From Phenylobacterium sp. Root1290 (GTDB lineage Bacteria > Pseudomonadota > Alphaproteobacteria > Caulobacterales > Caulobacteraceae): DNA of 64,000 bases. How positions within the stretch are numbered: position 1 is the first letter of the stretch; each line of letters opens with the position of its first letter. The position numbers were made by a program, and so were the translations under genes. Shown in pieces: positions 19,457-27,675 of this stretch. Under the pieces are notes generated by a model that worked only from the letters and a program-made list of their open reading frames with translations, did not search any database and was not told the DNA's origin. The DNA is taken from contig NZ_LMEE01000001.1 in assembly GCF_001425305.1 (NCBI RefSeq), positions 1,254,183 through 1,318,182 of the forward strand, given 5' to 3'.

Positions 19457-20890
19457 TCACTTGGCGCGGCCGTCGTCCGGCGTCACCGCGGGGGCCACGT
19501 CGGGCGTGAAGCTCTCGAGGATCGGAGCCTCGGCGAACAGGGCGTCGCGCCGCTCCAGCTCCTCGCGGATCGCCGCGTGCTTGTCGGCGTCGAGCTTCCA
19601 GCCCAGCACGCAGGCGCCGCCCAGCATCACGAACACGATCGGCCCGACGATGAAGGCCAGCTCCAGCCCGCGGATCGCACCGTCGGTGTTCACCGCCCCG
19701 TCGGCCGGATTGAAGCCGATCTGCGCCAGCAGCGGGAAGGTCAGCACGATGGCGAAGGCCGAGGCGATCTTGTTGGCCAGGGCGTTCAGCGCATAGATCA
19801 GGCTCAGCCGCTCCTGACCCTGCTCCAGCCGCACCTCGTCGGCGACGTCGGCCAGCATGGCGCGGATCATCAGGTCGAAGCCGGCGGCCATGAAGCCCTG
19901 CCAGAACATCATCGGGATGCCGAAGGTCATGCTGCCCTTGGGCAGGAACATCACCGTGCACAGGCCCAGCGAATAGGCCGTGGTGGTGACCATCAACGTG
20001 CGGTGCTTGGAGAACCGCATCGCCAGCCGCGCGGTCAGCGGCGCGCCCAGGATGCCGGCGACCACATAGACCAGCAGCAGGGCCGAGGCCTGCTCGGTCG
20101 AGAACCCGCGCGAGTCGGTGAAGAAGAACATGTAGAGCGCGCTCATCCACCCGGGGCCGAGCGTCAGCGCCATCTGCGCCAGGAACAGCCGCAGCAGGTC
20201 CGGCTTGGTGATCAGCGACAGGTAGTCCTTGAACTTGAAGTGCTCCGGCGCGGTCTTCACGATGTGCTCGGGCGTGCGCAGGCAGACCAGCGCCACCACC
20301 GCCGGGATCATCGCGAAGATGAACCAGCCCATGGCCTTCACGCCCTCGGCTTCAGACAAGCCGAAGTGGGCCGCGCCGATCGGGATCACCAGCACGGTCA
20401 TCGCCCCGATCACCCCGGCCGCCGCCAGGATGCCGAAAATGCGCGAGCGCTGGTGGTACTCGGTGGCCAAGGTCGCGGCCCAGGCCGAGTGGCCCAGGCC
20501 CAGGATCGAGTTGCCGAGGTAGAACACCAGCAGCCAGAAGATCAGGTACGGCAGCCCGATCCCGCTCGGCGCCTCGAACAGCGCATAGACCGCCGCCATC
20601 AAGATCGGCCCGCCGATCAGCACCCAGACCCGGTAGCGGCCGATCCGCGTACGGGTGCGGTCCATCACCAGCCCCAGCACCGGGTCGACGCCCAGGTCCA
20701 GCATCCGCACCACGAAGAAGGCGACGCCGATCAGGGTCAGGTTGACGCCCAGGTGGCTGGCGAAGAACGGCGGGATATAGACCGACACCGCCACCGCCAA
20801 CGCGCCCAGCGGGAACGCCAGGGTCGAGAAGGAGAGCGCGGTCGGCGTCGACAGCGGCCGCGGCCCGTTGGCCGGCGCGTGCTTGGTCAC
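19457..20890 (-). CDS. MFS/GPH-type (MelB-like) sugar or glycoside:cation symporter
   Basis: This 477-residue membrane protein has twelve predicted helices and the loop signatures of the glycoside-pentoside-hexuronide symporters (DPVLGLVMDRTRTRIGRYRVWVL, GHSAWAATL, MLADVADEVRL). GTG 20890 is chosen because GGAGAG precedes it by about 7 bases; the frame is open farther upstream without a better start. Substrate cannot be told; in Caulobacterales such proteins carry sugars or lipid-like compounds. It is divergent from the enoyl-reductase gene at 21108 and may share its control region. Confidence 0.85.
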   Translation of the reverse strand: MTKHAPANGPRPLSTPTALSFSTLAFPLGALAVAVSVYIPPFFASHLGVNLTLIGVAFFVVRMLDLGVDPVLGLVMDRTRTRIGRYRVWVLIGGPILMAAVYALFEAPSGIGLPYLIFWLLVFYLGNSILGLGHSAWAATLATEYHQRSRIFGILAAAGVIGAMTVLVIPIGAAHFGLSEAEGVKAMGWFIFAMIPAVVALVCLRTPEHIVKTAPEHFKFKDYLSLITKPDLLRLFLAQMALTLGPGWMSALYMFFFTDSRGFSTEQASALLLVYVVAGILGAPLTARLAMRFSKHRTLMVTTTAYSLGLCTVMFLPKGSMTFGIPMMFWQGFMAAGFDLMIRAMLADVADEVRLEQGQERLSLIYALNALANKIASAFAIVLTFPLLAQIGFNPADGAVNTDGAIRGLELAFIVGPIVFVMLGGACVLGWKLDADKHAAIREELERRDALFAEAPILESFTPDVAPAVTPDDGRAK

Positions 20891-21029
20891 GTAAGGCTCT
20901 CCCCTTCGCGCCGGTCGCCGCCGGCGTCGGTAGCCCTCCATTGATCGGCTCGCCCGCGAAGCGGGGCAAGAGGGGAGCGCCGTTCCGCAGGAAAGCGCTT
21001 CGGACGCTGTTCGACACGTCCTAATTTTT

Positions 21030-21043
21030 CAAACGCTTGTTTG
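21030..21043. promoter_or_regulatory. CAAAC-N4-GTTTG operator-like palindrome
   Basis: The perfect inverted repeat CAAACGCTTGTTTG lies in the 217-base divergent region between the GPH transporter and the enoyl-reductase/OYE operon. It fits the published consensus of the TetR-family fatty-acid regulator PsrA, (G/C)AAAC-N2-4-GTTT(G/C). No PsrA-like gene is in this window, so the binding protein is unknown. The palindrome is seen; the regulator is inferred. Confidence 0.4.
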
Positions 21044-21107
21044 CGCATCCGCCGTTTTCCCGGCAAGGTCCGCCGCTCCAAGGGGACGGAAAACGGAGAC
21101 AGACGCC

Positions 21108-22259
21108 ATGAACAGCGGCGCGGAATTCGACATCATCGTCTACGGCGCGACCGGCTTCACCGGCCGGCTGGTGGCCGAGCACCTGGCCAAGCAATATGGC
21201 GTCGGCGGCGAGGTGAAGTGGGCGATGGCCGGGCGCAGCCTGGAAAAGCTGCAGCAGGTCCGCGACGAGATCGGCGCCCCAAAGGACACTCCGCTGATCG
21301 TGGCGGACGCCTCCGCCCCGGCCTCGGTCGAGGCGATGGTCGGCCGCGCCAAGGCGATCCTCACCACCGTCGGCCCCTACCAGCTCTACGGCTCGGACCT
21401 CGTCGCCGCCTGCGTCGCGGCCGGGACCGACTATCTCGACCTCTGCGGCGAGCCGAACTGGATGGCCGCCATGATCAAGCAGCACCACGAGGCCGCCCAG
21501 AAGAGCGGCGCGCGCATCCTGTTCTCCTGCGGCTTCGACTCCATTCCCTTCGAGCTCGGCGTCTACTTCGCGCAGCAGACCGCCAGGCAGAAGCTCGGCG
21601 GCCCGGTCCCGCGGGTGAAGGGCCGCATGCGCAAGCTCAAGGGCGGCCTCTCCGGCGGCACCGCCGCCAGCGGCCGCGCGACCATGGCCGCGATCCAGAA
21701 GGACCCCAGCCTGTTCGCGCTGATGGTCGATCCGTTCGCCCTCACCCCCGGCTTCAAGGGGCCCGAGCAGCCGGCCGGCCAAGCCGTCGAACGCGACGAG
21801 GATCTGAACGCCGACGTCGGCCCGTTCATGATGGCCGCCATCAACACCAAGAACGTCCACCGCTCGAACCTGCTGCAGGGCCACGCCTACGGCGCCGACT
21901 TCGTCTATGACGAGATGGCCGTCGTCGATCCCGCCGCGCCCGCCTCCTTCGCCCTGGACGAAGGCTCCGGCCCCAAGCCCGGCGAAGGCCCCAGCAAGGA
22001 AGAGCGCGAAACCGGCTTCTACGACGCCGCCTTCATCGGGATCGCCGCCGACGGCCGCAAGGTCGTGGTCAGCGTCAAGGGCGACAAGGACCCGGGCTAC
22101 GGCTCGACCTCGAAAATGATCGCCGAGACCGCCATATGCCTGGTCCAGGAAGCCGCCGACGTCCCCGGCGGCCTCTGGGTTCCCGGCGCCGCCCTGGGCG
22201 ACAAGCTGATCGCCCGCCTGCAGAAGAACGCCGGCCTGACCTTCGAGGTGGAAGCATGA
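21108..22259 (+). CDS. Saccharopine dehydrogenase-like (trans-acting enoyl reductase) protein
   Basis: A 383-residue NAD(P)-binding protein with an N-terminal Rossmann motif (VYGATGFTGRLVAEHLA) and the family hallmarks GPYQLYGSDLVAAC and DYLDLCGE. Proteins of this group include trans-acting enoyl reductases of lipid synthesis; the bacterial homologues outside mycobacteria have no fixed function. ATG 21108 is preceded by GGAGAC. The stop overlaps the start of the downstream NADH:flavin oxidoreductase by four bases (ATGA), so the two are one operon. Confidence 0.82.
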   Translation: MNSGAEFDIIVYGATGFTGRLVAEHLAKQYGVGGEVKWAMAGRSLEKLQQVRDEIGAPKDTPLIVADASAPASVEAMVGRAKAILTTVGPYQLYGSDLVAACVAAGTDYLDLCGEPNWMAAMIKQHHEAAQKSGARILFSCGFDSIPFELGVYFAQQTARQKLGGPVPRVKGRMRKLKGGLSGGTAASGRATMAAIQKDPSLFALMVDPFALTPGFKGPEQPAGQAVERDEDLNADVGPFMMAAINTKNVHRSNLLQGHAYGADFVYDEMAVVDPAAPASFALDEGSGPKPGEGPSKEERETGFYDAAFIGIAADGRKVVVSVKGDKDPGYGSTSKMIAETAICLVQEAADVPGGLWVPGAALGDKLIARLQKNAGLTFEVEA

Positions 22260-23344
22260 CCGACCTGTTCGCCCCCCTGAGCTTCAAGCATGGCCCGGGC
22301 ATGAAGAACCGCTTCATGCTCGCTCCGCTGACCAACACCCAGAGCCATCCCGACGGCACGCTGTCCGACGACGAGTTCGCCTGGCTGACCTATCGCGCCG
22401 AGGGCGGCTTTGGCCTGACCATGACCTGCGCCGCCCACGTCCAGGCGATCGGCCAGGGCTTTCCCGGCCAGCTCGGCGTGTTCGGCGACCAGCACCTGCC
22501 GGGCCTGACCCGCCTAGCCGCGGCCATCAAGGCGCAGGGCAGCGTCGCGGCCCTGCAACTTCACCATGCCGGCAATCGCTCGCCCAAGGAGCTGATCGGC
22601 GAGGCGCCGGTCTGCCCCTCGGCCGACGAGGAAACCGGGGCGCGCGCCCTGACCCTGGCCGAGGTCGAGCAGTTGCGCGACGACTTCATCGCCGCCGCGG
22701 TCCGCTCCGAGAAGGCCGGCTTCGATGGCGTGGAGATCCACGGCGCCCACGGCTACGTGCTCTGCCAGTTCCTCTCGCCGGCCCTCAACCGCCGCGAGGA
22801 CCGTTACGGCGGCTCGCCCGAGAACCGCGCCCGGCTGATCCTCGAGATCATCGACGGCATCCGCGCGCGCTGCGGCAAGGACTTCACGCTCGGCATCCGC
22901 CTCTCGCCCGAGCGCTTTGGCCTGGAGCTGGCCGAGATCGTCGCCCTCGCCCGCCAGATCCTGGCGGACGGCAAGATCGACTACCTCGACATGTCGCTCT
23001 GGGACGTGGCCAAGGAGCCGGTCGAGGACGCCTTCAAGGGCCGCACCCTGATGTCCTACTTCACCGAGCTCGAGCGCGGCGAGGTCCGGCTCGGCGTCGC
23101 CGGCAAGATCATGACCGCCGCTGTCGCCCGCGAGTGCCTGGAGAACGGGGCCGACTACGTCCTGATCGGCCGCGCCGCCATCCTGCACCACGACTTCCCG
23201 CAGAAGATCGCCGCCGACCCGGACTTCGTCTCCGTCCCCCTGCCGGTGACCCGCGAATACCTGCGCCAGGAACGGCTCAGCCCGGTCTTCGTCGACTACA
23301 TGAACAACTGGAAGGGCTTCGTGGCGCAGGAAGAGACGGTCTGA
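22256..23344 (+). CDS. NADH:flavin oxidoreductase (Old Yellow Enzyme family)
   Basis: This 362-residue FMN-barrel protein carries the family signatures LAPLTNTQSHPDG near the N-terminus, QLHHAGNRS, FDGVEIHGAHGYVLCQFLSP followed by NRREDRYGGSPENRAR. It probably reduces an activated alkene or a related xenobiotic with NAD(P)H. It begins at ATG 22256 within the end of the enoyl-reductase-like gene (ATGA overlap). There is no Fe-S cluster domain at its C-terminus, so it is a short single-domain member. Confidence 0.9.
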   Translation: MTDLFAPLSFKHGPGMKNRFMLAPLTNTQSHPDGTLSDDEFAWLTYRAEGGFGLTMTCAAHVQAIGQGFPGQLGVFGDQHLPGLTRLAAAIKAQGSVAALQLHHAGNRSPKELIGEAPVCPSADEETGARALTLAEVEQLRDDFIAAAVRSEKAGFDGVEIHGAHGYVLCQFLSPALNRREDRYGGSPENRARLILEIIDGIRARCGKDFTLGIRLSPERFGLELAEIVALARQILADGKIDYLDMSLWDVAKEPVEDAFKGRTLMSYFTELERGEVRLGVAGKIMTAAVARECLENGADYVLIGRAAILHHDFPQKIAADPDFVSVPLPVTREYLRQERLSPVFVDYMNNWKGFVAQEETV

Positions 23345-23347
23345 TCG

Positions 23348-24082
23348 TCAGAAAGCGCTGGCCGTGGGTCGGACGACGATCTCGTTGACGTCCACCCCGG
23401 CCGGCTGATCGGCGGCGAAGGCGATGGCGCGGGCGATATCATCGGCCGCCAGCGCGATTTTGCGGAACTCCTTCAGCGCCGCCAACCCGCCCTCGTCCGA
23501 CATTCCGGCCCCCAACTCGGTCTCCGTGACCCCAGGCGAGATCACCGTCACGCCGATGTTCGTGCTCTCCTGGCGCAGGCCCTCCGAGATCGCCCAAACC
23601 GCGAACTTGGTGGCGCAATAGACCGCGCCAGCGGGCACCACCACATGCGCGCCGATCGAGGCGACGTTGATGAATCGCCCACCACCTTGTCGCTTCATCA
23701 CCGGCAGCGCCGCGCCGATACCATGCAGCACCCCGCGGATGTTCACGTCGATCATCTGGTCCCACTCATCGAACTTCAACGCCTCCATGGGCGCCAGCGG
23801 CATGACCCCGGCGTTGTTGACCAGCACGTCCAGGCGGCCGAACGCCTCCACCGCCGCATCGACGAACGCCTGGGCGTCCTGACGGTCGGTGACGTCCAGC
23901 GTCCGGAAGCGCGCCTCGCCTCCGGCGGCCTCGATGTCCGCGGCCAGGGTCTGCAGACGGTCGCCGCGCCGCGCGCCCAGCATCAGCTTCGCGCCGCGGG
24001 CCGCCAGCAGCCGCGCCGCCGCCTCGCCAATGCCGCTGCTGGCGCCGGTGATGGCGATGACTTTTCCATTCAGGTCCGACAT
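23348..24082 (-). CDS. SDR family oxidoreductase
   Basis: A 244-residue classical short-chain dehydrogenase with the cofactor motif GASSGIGEA, NNAGV, the serine in NVASIG and the catalytic YCATK. GAGGAGG is placed 5 bases before ATG 24082, fixing the start inside a longer open frame. It faces the OYE gene tail to tail (3-base gap) and is divergent from an AraC-type regulator at 24247. A regulator and SDR arranged like this are commonly a control pair. The substrate is not known. Confidence 0.9.
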   Translation of the reverse strand: MSDLNGKVIAITGASSGIGEAAARLLAARGAKLMLGARRGDRLQTLAADIEAAGGEARFRTLDVTDRQDAQAFVDAAVEAFGRLDVLVNNAGVMPLAPMEALKFDEWDQMIDVNIRGVLHGIGAALPVMKRQGGGRFINVASIGAHVVVPAGAVYCATKFAVWAISEGLRQESTNIGVTVISPGVTETELGAGMSDEGGLAALKEFRKIALAADDIARAIAFAADQPAGVDVNEIVVRPTASAF

Positions 24083-24246
24083 TTCGGCCTCCTCGTTTTG
24101 GGTGAGGCGACCTTGCCCCGGCGGCCGGACGCGCCGGTAGACCAGAGCTCCGCGATCTTTGCACGATCCTCCAGACGATTGATCGAGGACGTGCGGCCCC
24201 TGCCCTGCTCGGTTACATTGACGGCAAGCCAAAGCGGGAAATTCAG

Positions 24247-25143
24247 ATGAGCGGCGCCGATGAGTTGGCGGGCCTTATTGCCCAATTCACGGGTGAAGAC
24301 GGGATGCACCCAACGCCGATCCCACGCCTGACGCTGATCCGGATGTCGCGTCCCACCGATCCCCTCCCGGACCTGCACGAGCCGGCCGCCTGCCTGGTCG
24401 TGCAGGGCGCCAAGCAGGTCATGGTCGGCCAGCAGACCTTCGTCTACGACCGCGCCAAGCATCTGGTGGTGTCGGTCGACGTGCCCATCGTCAGTCACGT
24501 AACCCTGGCCAGCCGCGAGGCTCCCTATCTGTGCGTGCGGCTCGACCTCGACCCGGTGGCCATCGCCGCCCTGCTGCTGGAAGCCGGCCAACCGCCGGCC
24601 GCGACCGCCCGAGGGGTTGGGATCGGCCTGGGCGCCAGCACGCCCGAACTGATGGACGCCGCCGCGCGGCTGGTGCGCCTGCTGAACAATCCGGACGACG
24701 CGCCCTTCCTGGCGCCGCTGGCCGAGCGCGAGATTCTCTATCGCCTGCTGCAAGGCGAACAGGGCGCGCGGCTGCGCGACATCGCCAGCCCCGACAGCCG
24801 CCTGGCCCACGTCAATCGCGCCATCAGCTGGATCAAGCTCAACTTCGACCAGCCCTTCAGCATGCAGGTCCTAGCCGAGGAAGCGCGGATGAGCCCGTCG
24901 GCCCTACACGAGCACTTCAAGGCGATTACCGCGCTAAGCCCGCTGCAATACCAGAAGCAGCTGCGCCTGCAGCAGGCCCGGCGCCTGATCCTGGGCGGCC
25001 AGCTCGACGCCGCCGGCGCTGGCCATCAGGTCGGCTACGAGAGCCCCTCGCAGTTCAGCCGCGAGTATGCGCGCCTGTTCGGCGACCCGCCGATACGCGA
25101 CGCGGCACGGCTCCGCGCGGCGCCGGACGCCAGCTACGCCTGA
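24247..25143 (+). CDS. AraC family transcriptional regulator
   Basis: This 298-residue regulator has an AraC_N-type cupin domain at residues 1-180 (CLVVQGAKQVMVGQQTFVYDRAKHLVVSVD split over the barrel) and a double helix-turn-helix at the C-terminus (FSMQVLAEEARMSPSALHEHF; LDAAGAGHQVGYESPSQFSREY). The effector is unknown. It is divergent from the SDR gene (164-base spacer), its probable target. The start ATG 24247 has GGGAAA upstream. It ends tail to tail with tesB, with only one base between. Confidence 0.9.
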   Translation: MSGADELAGLIAQFTGEDGMHPTPIPRLTLIRMSRPTDPLPDLHEPAACLVVQGAKQVMVGQQTFVYDRAKHLVVSVDVPIVSHVTLASREAPYLCVRLDLDPVAIAALLLEAGQPPAATARGVGIGLGASTPELMDAAARLVRLLNNPDDAPFLAPLAEREILYRLLQGEQGARLRDIASPDSRLAHVNRAISWIKLNFDQPFSMQVLAEEARMSPSALHEHFKAITALSPLQYQKQLRLQQARRLILGGQLDAAGAGHQVGYESPSQFSREYARLFGDPPIRDAARLRAAPDASYA

Positions 25144-25144
25144 G

Positions 25145-25966
25145 CTACCGGTACCGGATCAGGGCTTCCTGCGTCGCCGAGGCGACCAGCTTGCCGTCCG
25201 AATTGAAGATCGAGCCGCGGTTGAAGCCCCGTCCGCCCGAGGCCGAGGGGCTGTCCTGCACGTAGAGGTGCCATTCCGTGAAGTCGCTGGCGTGGTGGAA
25301 CCACAAGGCATGGTCCAGGCTGGCGACCTGCAGCCGCCCTTCGCTCCAAGGAATCCCGTGCGGACGCAGCGAGGTGTCCAGCAAGGTCATGTCGGTGGCG
25401 TAGGCCAGGGCGCACTGGTGGATCATCGGGTCGGATCCCAGCGGGTCGCGCGCCCGGAACCAGACCGACTGCACCGGGTCCATGATCGGCGCCTTGCCGT
25501 AGGGCAGCGGGTCCACCGGCCGCACCTCGATGGGCCAGGTCCGGCGCTGCTCCGTCTCGCCGCCGGCCTTGCGCAGTTCGTCCTCGTCCAGCAGCCCCTC
25601 GGGGCCCGGCGGGGTCGGCATCTCGATCTGATGCTCCAGGCCCTGCTCCACGGCCTGGAACGACGCCGACAGGTTGAAGATCTGCTGACCGTGCTGCAAC
25701 GCCGTCACCCGGCGCATGGTGAAGCTGCCGCCGTCGCGGACCCGCTCGACCTTCAACAGGATCGGGATGTTCGGGTCGCCGCCGCGGATGAAATAGGCGT
25801 GCATCGAGTGGCAGACTCGTGAGTCGACGGTGCGATAGGCGGCCGCCAGCGACTGGGCCACGACCTGGCCGCCATAGATGCGGCGCGTCTCGCCCGGCGG
25901 CGTGTGGCCGCGGAACATGTCCAGGTCGATGGCCTCGATATCGAGGATGCGAACCAGCTCACTCAT
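25145..25966 (-). CDS. tesB: Acyl-CoA thioesterase II
   Basis: This 273-residue double-hotdog thioesterase releases free fatty acids from acyl-CoA. The N-terminal FRGHTPPGETRRIYGGQVVAQSLAA and the C-terminal LQVASLDHALWFHH segment with the active-site Asp are characteristic. ATG 25966 aligns with the start of TesB proteins; a GTG three codons earlier is possible. It stands between the AraC regulator (tail to tail) and rfbC in the same direction. Confidence 0.93.
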   Translation of the reverse strand: MSELVRILDIEAIDLDMFRGHTPPGETRRIYGGQVVAQSLAAAYRTVDSRVCHSMHAYFIRGGDPNIPILLKVERVRDGGSFTMRRVTALQHGQQIFNLSASFQAVEQGLEHQIEMPTPPGPEGLLDEDELRKAGGETEQRRTWPIEVRPVDPLPYGKAPIMDPVQSVWFRARDPLGSDPMIHQCALAYATDMTLLDTSLRPHGIPWSEGRLQVASLDHALWFHHASDFTEWHLYVQDSPSASGGRGFNRGSIFNSDGKLVASATQEALIRYR

Positions 25967-26000
25967 ACCCGTCACTCGTTTCGGCCCCCCGACCGGTATT

Positions 26001-26555
26001 TCAGAACGCCGCCGCCGGCATGTCCTTCAGGCGCGGCGCGACGAGATCCTTGTCGGACAGGATCACCTCGCCCTGCCAGGGCCACGCGATGCCCACCTCG
26101 GGGTCGTTCCACAGCAGCGATCCCTCGGTCTGCGGGGCGTAGTCGCCGTCGACCTTGTAGGCGAGCTCGCAGCCGTCGGTCAGGGTCTGGTAGCCGTGCG
26201 CGAAGCCCCGCGGCACCAGCAACTGCTCGCCGCCCTCGGCCGTCAGCTTGGCGCCGACCCACTTGCCGTAGGTCGGCGAGCCGGGGCGGATGTCCACCGC
26301 CACGTCGAAAATCTCGCCGCGCAGCACCCGGACCAGCTTCGCCTGGGGATGCGGCGCGTTCTGGAAGTGCAGGCCGCGGACCGTGCCGGCCTTGGCGTTG
26401 AAGGCCTGGTTGTCCTGCACGAAATCGTGGTCGGCTCCGGCCGCGGCCAGCGATCGCCGGCTCCAGGTTTCGGCGAACCAGCCGCGCGCATCGCCATGGC
26501 GCTTGGGCGTGATAAGCAGGACTTCAGGAATTGAAAGCGGCGTGATCGACGTCAT
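26001..26555 (-). CDS. rfbC: dTDP-4-dehydrorhamnose 3,5-epimerase
   Basis: A 184-residue cupin-fold epimerase of dTDP-L-rhamnose synthesis. The signatures DARGWFAETW, FVQDNQAFN, TVRGLHFQ with the catalytic His, and VPRGFAHGYQTL are present. The usual partners rfbA, rfbB and rfbD are not in this window, so this is a separated or extra copy. ATG 26555 is selected over upstream ones. It is divergent, with 31 bases between, from a family 2 glycosyltransferase, suggesting shared use in surface polysaccharide synthesis. Confidence 0.93.
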   Translation of the reverse strand: MTSITPLSIPEVLLITPKRHGDARGWFAETWSRRSLAAAGADHDFVQDNQAFNAKAGTVRGLHFQNAPHPQAKLVRVLRGEIFDVAVDIRPGSPTYGKWVGAKLTAEGGEQLLVPRGFAHGYQTLTDGCELAYKVDGDYAPQTEGSLLWNDPEVGIAWPWQGEVILSDKDLVAPRLKDMPAAAF

Positions 26556-26586
26556 GGCTGCCTGCAAGTTTGGAAACCGCCCCCGC

Positions 26587-27675
26587 ATGAACGACCCCGC
26601 GCAGGAACACAAGTCGCCAGCGCCGCAAAGCCCCGCCGATTCCCCAGTCGAGACCCCAGTCGAGACCCCGGTTCAGATCACAGTCTGCGTCATCGCGTAC
26701 AACTCCGGCCCGACTCTGCGCGCCTGCCTGCAGCACCTGGCCGACCAGACCTTCAAGGACTTCGAGGCCCTGGTGATCGACAACGCCTCGCCCGACCCCG
26801 GCGACGCGGCTATCGCGCGCGAGTTCCCGTTTGTCCGCCTGATCGAGAACACCGAGAACCTCGGCTTCGCCGGGGCGGGAAATCAGGCCGCCCGCCTGGG
26901 CGCCGGCCGCTGGTTCGTGCTGCTCAACCCAGACGCCTACGCCGAGCCGGACTGGCTCGAACAGCTGGTCGCCGCCGCCAAGCGACATCCGAACGTGCGC
27001 TCGTTCACCTCGCGCCAGGTCATGGCCGAGGACCCGACTCATCTCGACGGGCTGGGCGACGTGATGTCCGGCTACGGCATTCCCTATCGCGGCGGCTATC
27101 TCGCGCCCGATCCCGGCGACACGCCGGAGGGCGAGGTGTTCTCCCCCTGCGGCGCGGCGATGATGATCGACCGGGCGCTGTTCCTCGACCTCGGCGGCTT
27201 CGACGAGTTCTTCTTCTGCTATTCGGAGGACGTCGATCTCGGCTACCGGCTGCAGCTGGCCGGCGAGCCGACCATCCTGGTCCCCAGCGCCACCATCCAT
27301 CACGTGGGCTCGGCCTCCAGCGGCGGCCGCAAGTCGGAGTTCGCCGTCTTCCACGGCACCCGCAACCGCTTCTACGTGGTCTACAAGGACACGCCCTGGC
27401 CGCTGCTGCCGGTGGTGGTGCCGCTGCACCTGGCCGCCGTCGCCTACATCTCCAGCCGGCGGGAGAACCATCCCCACGCCCACATCGTCTGGCGGGCGTT
27501 CAAGGAGTCCATCAAGGGCCTGCCGACGATCCTGAAGAGCCGCCGCCAGGTCCAGAAGCGGCGGCGCGCCACGACCTTGGAGATCGCGCGCGCCATGACC
27601 TGGGATCCCTACGACCTCTTCGAGCGCCGGGCGGTCATTCGCCCGTTGCGGCCCAGTCGATCAACCGCGCCATGA
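26587..27675 (+). CDS. Family 2 glycosyltransferase (rhamnosyltransferase-like)
   Basis: This 362-residue GT-A enzyme has the nucleotide-binding start (VCVIAYNSGPTL), VIDNASPD, GFAGAGNQAA and LNPDAYAEPDWL, resembling WbbL/RfbF-type rhamnosyltransferases. The hydrophobic VVVPLHLAAVAYISS near residue 280 may attach it to the membrane. A 12-base microrepeat around 26645-26675 encodes repeated Pro-Val-Glu-Thr in the linker before the domain. The start ATG 26587 is 31 bases from the divergent rfbC. The end overlaps argE by 41 bases, tail to tail. Confidence 0.87.
   Translation: MNDPAQEHKSPAPQSPADSPVETPVETPVQITVCVIAYNSGPTLRACLQHLADQTFKDFEALVIDNASPDPGDAAIAREFPFVRLIENTENLGFAGAGNQAARLGAGRWFVLLNPDAYAEPDWLEQLVAAAKRHPNVRSFTSRQVMAEDPTHLDGLGDVMSGYGIPYRGGYLAPDPGDTPEGEVFSPCGAAMMIDRALFLDLGGFDEFFFCYSEDVDLGYRLQLAGEPTILVPSATIHHVGSASSGGRKSEFAVFHGTRNRFYVVYKDTPWPLLPVVVPLHLAAVAYISSRRENHPHAHIVWRAFKESIKGLPTILKSRRQVQKRRRATTLEIARAMTWDPYDLFERRAVIRPLRPSRSTAP

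Noticed and set aside
26001-27675. Complete O-antigen/rhamnose operon
   Set aside because: Only rfbC and one glycosyltransferase are present; rfbA, rfbB and rfbD are absent.
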